Below, piece after piece: positions 6,935-9,440 of a stretch of DNA of 9,440 bases (position 1 is its first letter; each line of letters starts with the position of its first letter). This stretch comes from Bacteroidota bacterium. Lineage in GTDB: Bacteria > Bacteroidota > Bacteroidia > Chitinophagales > Chitinophagaceae. The translations under genes were made by a program, and so were the position numbers. Below the pieces are notes generated by a model. That model saw only the letters and a program-made list of their open reading frames with translations. It ran no database searches and had not been told where the DNA came from. The stretch is taken from positions 1 to 9,440 of the forward strand of contig JAEWWO010000256.1 in the NCBI GenBank assembly GCA_023396345.1, in the 5' to 3' direction.

Positions 6935-6965
6935 CAAATATAAATCTTTCAATGCATTCATCAAA
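6935..6965 (-). promoter_or_regulatory. thrS promoter (-33 TTTG, 19 bp, -7 TATATTTG)
   Basis: On the - strand TTTG (6965-6962) and TATATTTG (6942-6935) are separated by exactly 19 bp, a textbook Bacteroidota promoter. It lies just downstream of the prc terminator and 22 bp before the thrS ATG, so thrS is transcribed independently of prc. Confidence 0.8.
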
Positions 6966-6988
6966 AGAGAGAAAGATATATCCGCAAG

Positions 6989-7020
6989 AAAAAAATAGCC
7001 CGCAACTAACAGTGCAGGCT
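6989..7020 (-). terminator. Rho-independent terminator of prc
   Basis: On the - strand the 8-bp stem AGCCTGCA (7020-7013) pairs with TGCGGGCT (7004-6997), with one T-G wobble and an 8-nt loop, and is followed by ATTTTTTT (6996-6989). It begins 25 bp past the prc stop codon. The T run is on the - strand side only in the right order, so it serves prc. Confidence 0.88.
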
Positions 7021-7045
7021 AAAAAACTATATTGATAAAATCTGA

Positions 7046-9232
7046 TTATTTCTTTCTTGCGTTTCGAATCATATCATAAACAATATTGGAGGTTTCATCA
7101 ATATACAAATCAGTCTTGACATCGTTGAGCCATCTTTGATAAAAATCTTCTTTTGTTTTATCCTTAGTATTATAATATTTAGGTTTATCTACTTCCATTA
7201 CCGCCACATTCATGGGAACTTTTAATTTGGTAATAGTATCTTCTCTGTTCATGATTGTTTTAGTTTCTTCCTGAAAAGCTTTATACTTTTCGAAGTTGAG
7301 ACTTACAGGACGGTTTTCGTTCTGAGCCATCCAGTCAGAGGAACGTTTGATGGTTTGAAAAGCAGCATTATTATTTATTCTGCTTTTAGAGGAAGCAATT
7401 ACTCCCGGAAAATTATAATCGTAGTTCCATGTGTTGTAATTAGCCGGAGCAATTTTATCCCAACGCAAAGCATTTGGCTGATCTTTTTCTCTGATTTTTA
7501 GAGACTCCAGAATGTCGGGCAATACAATATCTGAGGCGATTCCGTTTTTCTGATTAGAAGTTCCGTCTATTCTGTAAAATTTCTCAATAGTAAGTTTCAG
7601 GCTGCCAAATTCAGGCTGACCGGTTTTAGGATCTTCATCGCCCAATGGAATAGCGCGCTGCACAGTACCTTTACCATAGGTAGATGTACTTCCTATAATC
7701 AATCCTCTTTTATAATCCTGAATAGCACCTGCAAATATTTCAGAAGCAGAAGCGCTCATTTCATTAATCATTAAAGCAACAGGTCCGTCGTATAGCAAAT
7801 CCTGATTATCGTCGCGCAAATCCTGTGTTCTGCCCTGACGGTTTTTAACCTGCACAACAGGTCCGGATTTGATAAAATAGCCGATGATTTGATTTACATC
7901 AAACAAAGAACCACCCGGGTTGTAGCGCATATCAACAATCAATCCGTCAATACCTTCGGCTTTCATTTTTTCTACTTCTGTTCTTACATCTCTGGCAATT
8001 CTGGAACCGTTTTTATCATAGAAATCTGCATAGAATTCGGGCAGATACAAATAACCAATTTTTTTGTCTTGATTGTTAATGATAACGCTTCTGGCAGCAG
8101 CTTCTTCAATATTTATTTTTTCACGAATGAGTGAAACCGTATCTGTAACGCCCGAAAGTGCTTTCTTTAAAACCAAGTTTACTGTAGAACCTTCTACACC
8201 TCTGATGAGTTTAATGGCGTCTGTTAATTCATAACCTGTAAGGTCAATCAGCGGTTCGTTGCCGGTAGAAACTTTAGTTATAACATCATTAGCCTGTACT
8301 TTTTTGCTCTTCCATGCAGGACCACCTACCACAATACTTACTATTTTTATTTCTCCGTTTTCTTCTCTCAACTGTGCACCAATACCAATTACTTTATTAC
8401 CCATTTCAGAATCAAAATCAGCTTTATCTAAAGGAGCCATGTAGCTTGTATGCGGATCCTGCTCTTCGCAGACTGCGTTGAGATAAGTGCTGAATTGTTT
8501 GGTTTGTTCAAATGCCGTTGGATTAAATCTTTTAAAATATCTGTCCATTGCTACCTGAACTTTTTCTCTCGCCTCTTTTTCGAGCTGAACATCAGTTTTC
8601 TTTTTGATACTATCCGGAGCATCTGTTTTCTCACGTGCAGTAACCAAATCGTAATATTTTGAAAGTACCTGATATTTTACACGTTGTCTCCACAACTCAT
8701 CTCTCTCCTGCTCATTAGCCGGAAAGTCAAGACTGTCGCGGTCTGTAACAATGTATTCATCTTTTTTAAAATCAAATGGCGTTTTCAATAACCTGTTGGT
8801 TACCTGCTGAGCTTCAGCTACACGTTTCCTGAAACTGTTTACGGCTCTCGGATAAAACTGTAAAGGTATTTCACCACGTAGTTCATCATCAAGCAAATCT
8901 TTATATTTAGACAAAGTGTCTATATCTTTTTTGAGAAAAATGCTTTTATCAGAATCTAACTTTTTACCCAAATAACTGTTGAAAACATTTTGCGAGTAAG
9001 TATCGTTGTATTCTTTTGGTGAATAATGGTAACGCTGCATAAAAATACCTACGCCTACCAAAAGCTGTTGTTGTTTATAGAGTGTATCTTTATCGTTGTT
9101 TCCTTTGCAACTTCCCGAAATCAAAACTCCCGCAATAACTATTATGGCTGCAACCGGAAGCATTTTTTTACTTATCATTAGTACTAACTGATTTACTTTA
9201 TTTTGTGACATTAATATTCCTTCGTTTGACAT
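7046..9232 (-). CDS. prc: Tail-specific C-terminal processing protease Prc/Tsp (peptidase family S41)
   Basis: This is an envelope serine protease that trims or degrades proteins from their C-termini. The 728-residue product has a membrane-directed N-terminus (hydrophobic segment about 25-41), then the long N-terminal Tsp domain (about 50-260, with EEQDPHTSYM at its end). A PDZ domain spans about 278-358 (VIGIGAQLRE, GGPAW, NDVI). The S41 core is about 385-575, followed by the C-terminal Tsp domain. The catalytic pair is Ser495 in SASASEIF and Lys521 in TYGKGTVQ, by alignment with E. coli Prc Ser430 and Lys455. SGSC at 39-42 resembles a lipobox but has Ser instead of Leu/Val/Ile at -3, so lipidation is uncertain. 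The ATG at 9232 is the longest start; ATG codons at 9211 (codon 8) and 9178 (codon 19) are plausible, because a -7-like box abuts the first one. Confidence 0.95.
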   Translation of the reverse strand: MSNEGILMSQNKVNQLVLMISKKMLPVAAIIVIAGVLISGSCKGNNDKDTLYKQQQLLVGVGIFMQRYHYSPKEYNDTYSQNVFNSYLGKKLDSDKSIFLKKDIDTLSKYKDLLDDELRGEIPLQFYPRAVNSFRKRVAEAQQVTNRLLKTPFDFKKDEYIVTDRDSLDFPANEQERDELWRQRVKYQVLSKYYDLVTAREKTDAPDSIKKKTDVQLEKEAREKVQVAMDRYFKRFNPTAFEQTKQFSTYLNAVCEEQDPHTSYMAPLDKADFDSEMGNKVIGIGAQLREENGEIKIVSIVVGGPAWKSKKVQANDVITKVSTGNEPLIDLTGYELTDAIKLIRGVEGSTVNLVLKKALSGVTDTVSLIREKINIEEAAARSVIINNQDKKIGYLYLPEFYADFYDKNGSRIARDVRTEVEKMKAEGIDGLIVDMRYNPGGSLFDVNQIIGYFIKSGPVVQVKNRQGRTQDLRDDNQDLLYDGPVALMINEMSASASEIFAGAIQDYKRGLIIGSTSTYGKGTVQRAIPLGDEDPKTGQPEFGSLKLTIEKFYRIDGTSNQKNGIASDIVLPDILESLKIREKDQPNALRWDKIAPANYNTWNYDYNFPGVIASSKSRINNNAAFQTIKRSSDWMAQNENRPVSLNFEKYKAFQEETKTIMNREDTITKLKVPMNVAVMEVDKPKYYNTKDKTKEDFYQRWLNDVKTDLYIDETSNIVYDMIRNARKK

Positions 9233-9233
9233 C

Positions 9234-9241
9234 CAAAAATA
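9234..9241 (-). promoter_or_regulatory. Possible prc -7 element
   Basis: TATTTTTG on the - strand fits TAnnTTTG but ends 1 nt before the first ATG and has no TTTG at the -33 distance. If it is used, translation would have to begin at the ATG at 9211. Confidence 0.25.
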
Positions 9242-9356
9242 ACAAAAGTTATATTTGTTTAAATTAATACTGTAATTTTTGTATAAATATTAATTTTCTC
9301 TGGATTATAAGGGAATAAAGATAAAGAAATATTTACGAGAATGAATATTTTTTATT

Positions 9357-9387
9357 TTTGGAAAAATAAATGAATTGCTTATTTTTG
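9357..9387 (+). promoter_or_regulatory. tRNA-His promoter (-33 TTTG, 19 bp, -7 TATTTTTG)
   Basis: TTTG (9357-9360) and TATTTTTG (9380-9387) are exactly 19 bp apart, the Bacteroidota consensus. The predicted transcription start falls a few bases before the tRNA, whose 5' end is at 9401. Confidence 0.78.
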
Positions 9388-9400
9388 CACTCCTTAATAC

Positions 9401-9440
9401 GGAGGTTGTAGCTCAGTTGGTTAGAGCGTCGGATTGTGGT
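9401..9440 (+). tRNA. tRNA-His (anticodon GUG), 3' part beyond the window
   Basis: The sequence has the box A form TAGCTCAGTTGGTTAGAGC (9409-9427), then the anticodon stem start TCGGA and the loop TTGTGGT at the window end, which places GTG at the anticodon positions. With T8 and A9 at 9409-9410, eight bases (GGAGGTTG) precede them, which leaves the extra G at -1 that marks tRNA-His. The T arm and 3' acceptor strand are outside the window, so base pairing of the acceptor stem cannot be checked. Confidence 0.88.

Noticed and set aside
6913..6988. Possible T-box or leader attenuator before thrS
   Set aside because: The predicted leader is only about 17 nt, too short for a T-box or attenuator, and T-boxes are not expected in Bacteroidota.
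7889..8662. Three short + strand open frames opposite prc
   Set aside because: They are antisense to well-conserved protease sequence, rich in Phe/Ile as expected from reverse-complemented AT-rich codons, and lack family features.
1..9440. CRISPR arrays, transposons, prophage genes or integration sites
   Set aside because: No spaced identical repeats of CRISPR length, no transposase or integrase frame and no terminal inverted repeats with target duplications were seen; the tRNA-His 3' end, where an attachment site could sit, is outside the window.

Overview
The window is chromosomal DNA from a member of the Bacteroidota. It is AT-rich, genes mostly lack Shine-Dalgarno sites, and several genes carry the promoter type characteristic of that phylum (-33 TTTG, about 19 bp, -7 TAnnTTTG), with textbook copies in front of thrS and tRNA-His. 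The gene content (a long Prc/Tsp protease, a DUF2911 protein, an adrenodoxin-like ferredoxin beside a TrxR-like ferredoxin reductase, SatD plus DUF3307) fits. I cannot name the genus. There is no insertion sequence, phage gene or CRISPR array.

Left part (1-2123, + strand): a TrxR-like ferredoxin-NADP+ reductase, cut by the window's left edge, is followed after 3 bp by a [2Fe-2S] ferredoxin. The two are a likely electron-transfer pair. Next comes an MlaE/YrbE-family ABC permease with a TTG start and no ATPase or MlaD-like gene behind it. A convergent DUF2911 gene (2130-2638, - strand) has a one-base frameshift at an A5 run.

Middle (2639-4977): a 37-bp dyad lies between the divergent DUF2911 gene and cmk (cytidylate kinase, + strand). 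Facing cmk is a two-gene - strand operon, satD then a DUF3307 membrane protein, with a 4-bp ATGA overlap. SatD reads as a class III nucleotidyl-cyclase-like N-terminal region plus a C-terminal helix-turn-helix. Its upstream region holds three imperfect 28-bp tandem repeats and a 9-bp inverted repeat whose 4-bp spacer is exactly the -33 TTTG of the predicted promoter. This looks like a self-regulated module and is the most interesting part of the window.

Right part (4978-9440): thrS (threonyl-tRNA synthetase) and prc (tail-specific protease) run on the - strand, separated by a strong intrinsic terminator and then a near-perfect thrS promoter. A tRNA-His(GUG) gene begins on the + strand at 9401 and is cut by the right edge. 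Its promoter is also near-perfect.

No stretch longer than 300 bp lacks a gene. The longest gaps are 2639-2815 and 9233-9400; they contain only promoter-like elements and the dyad described below.
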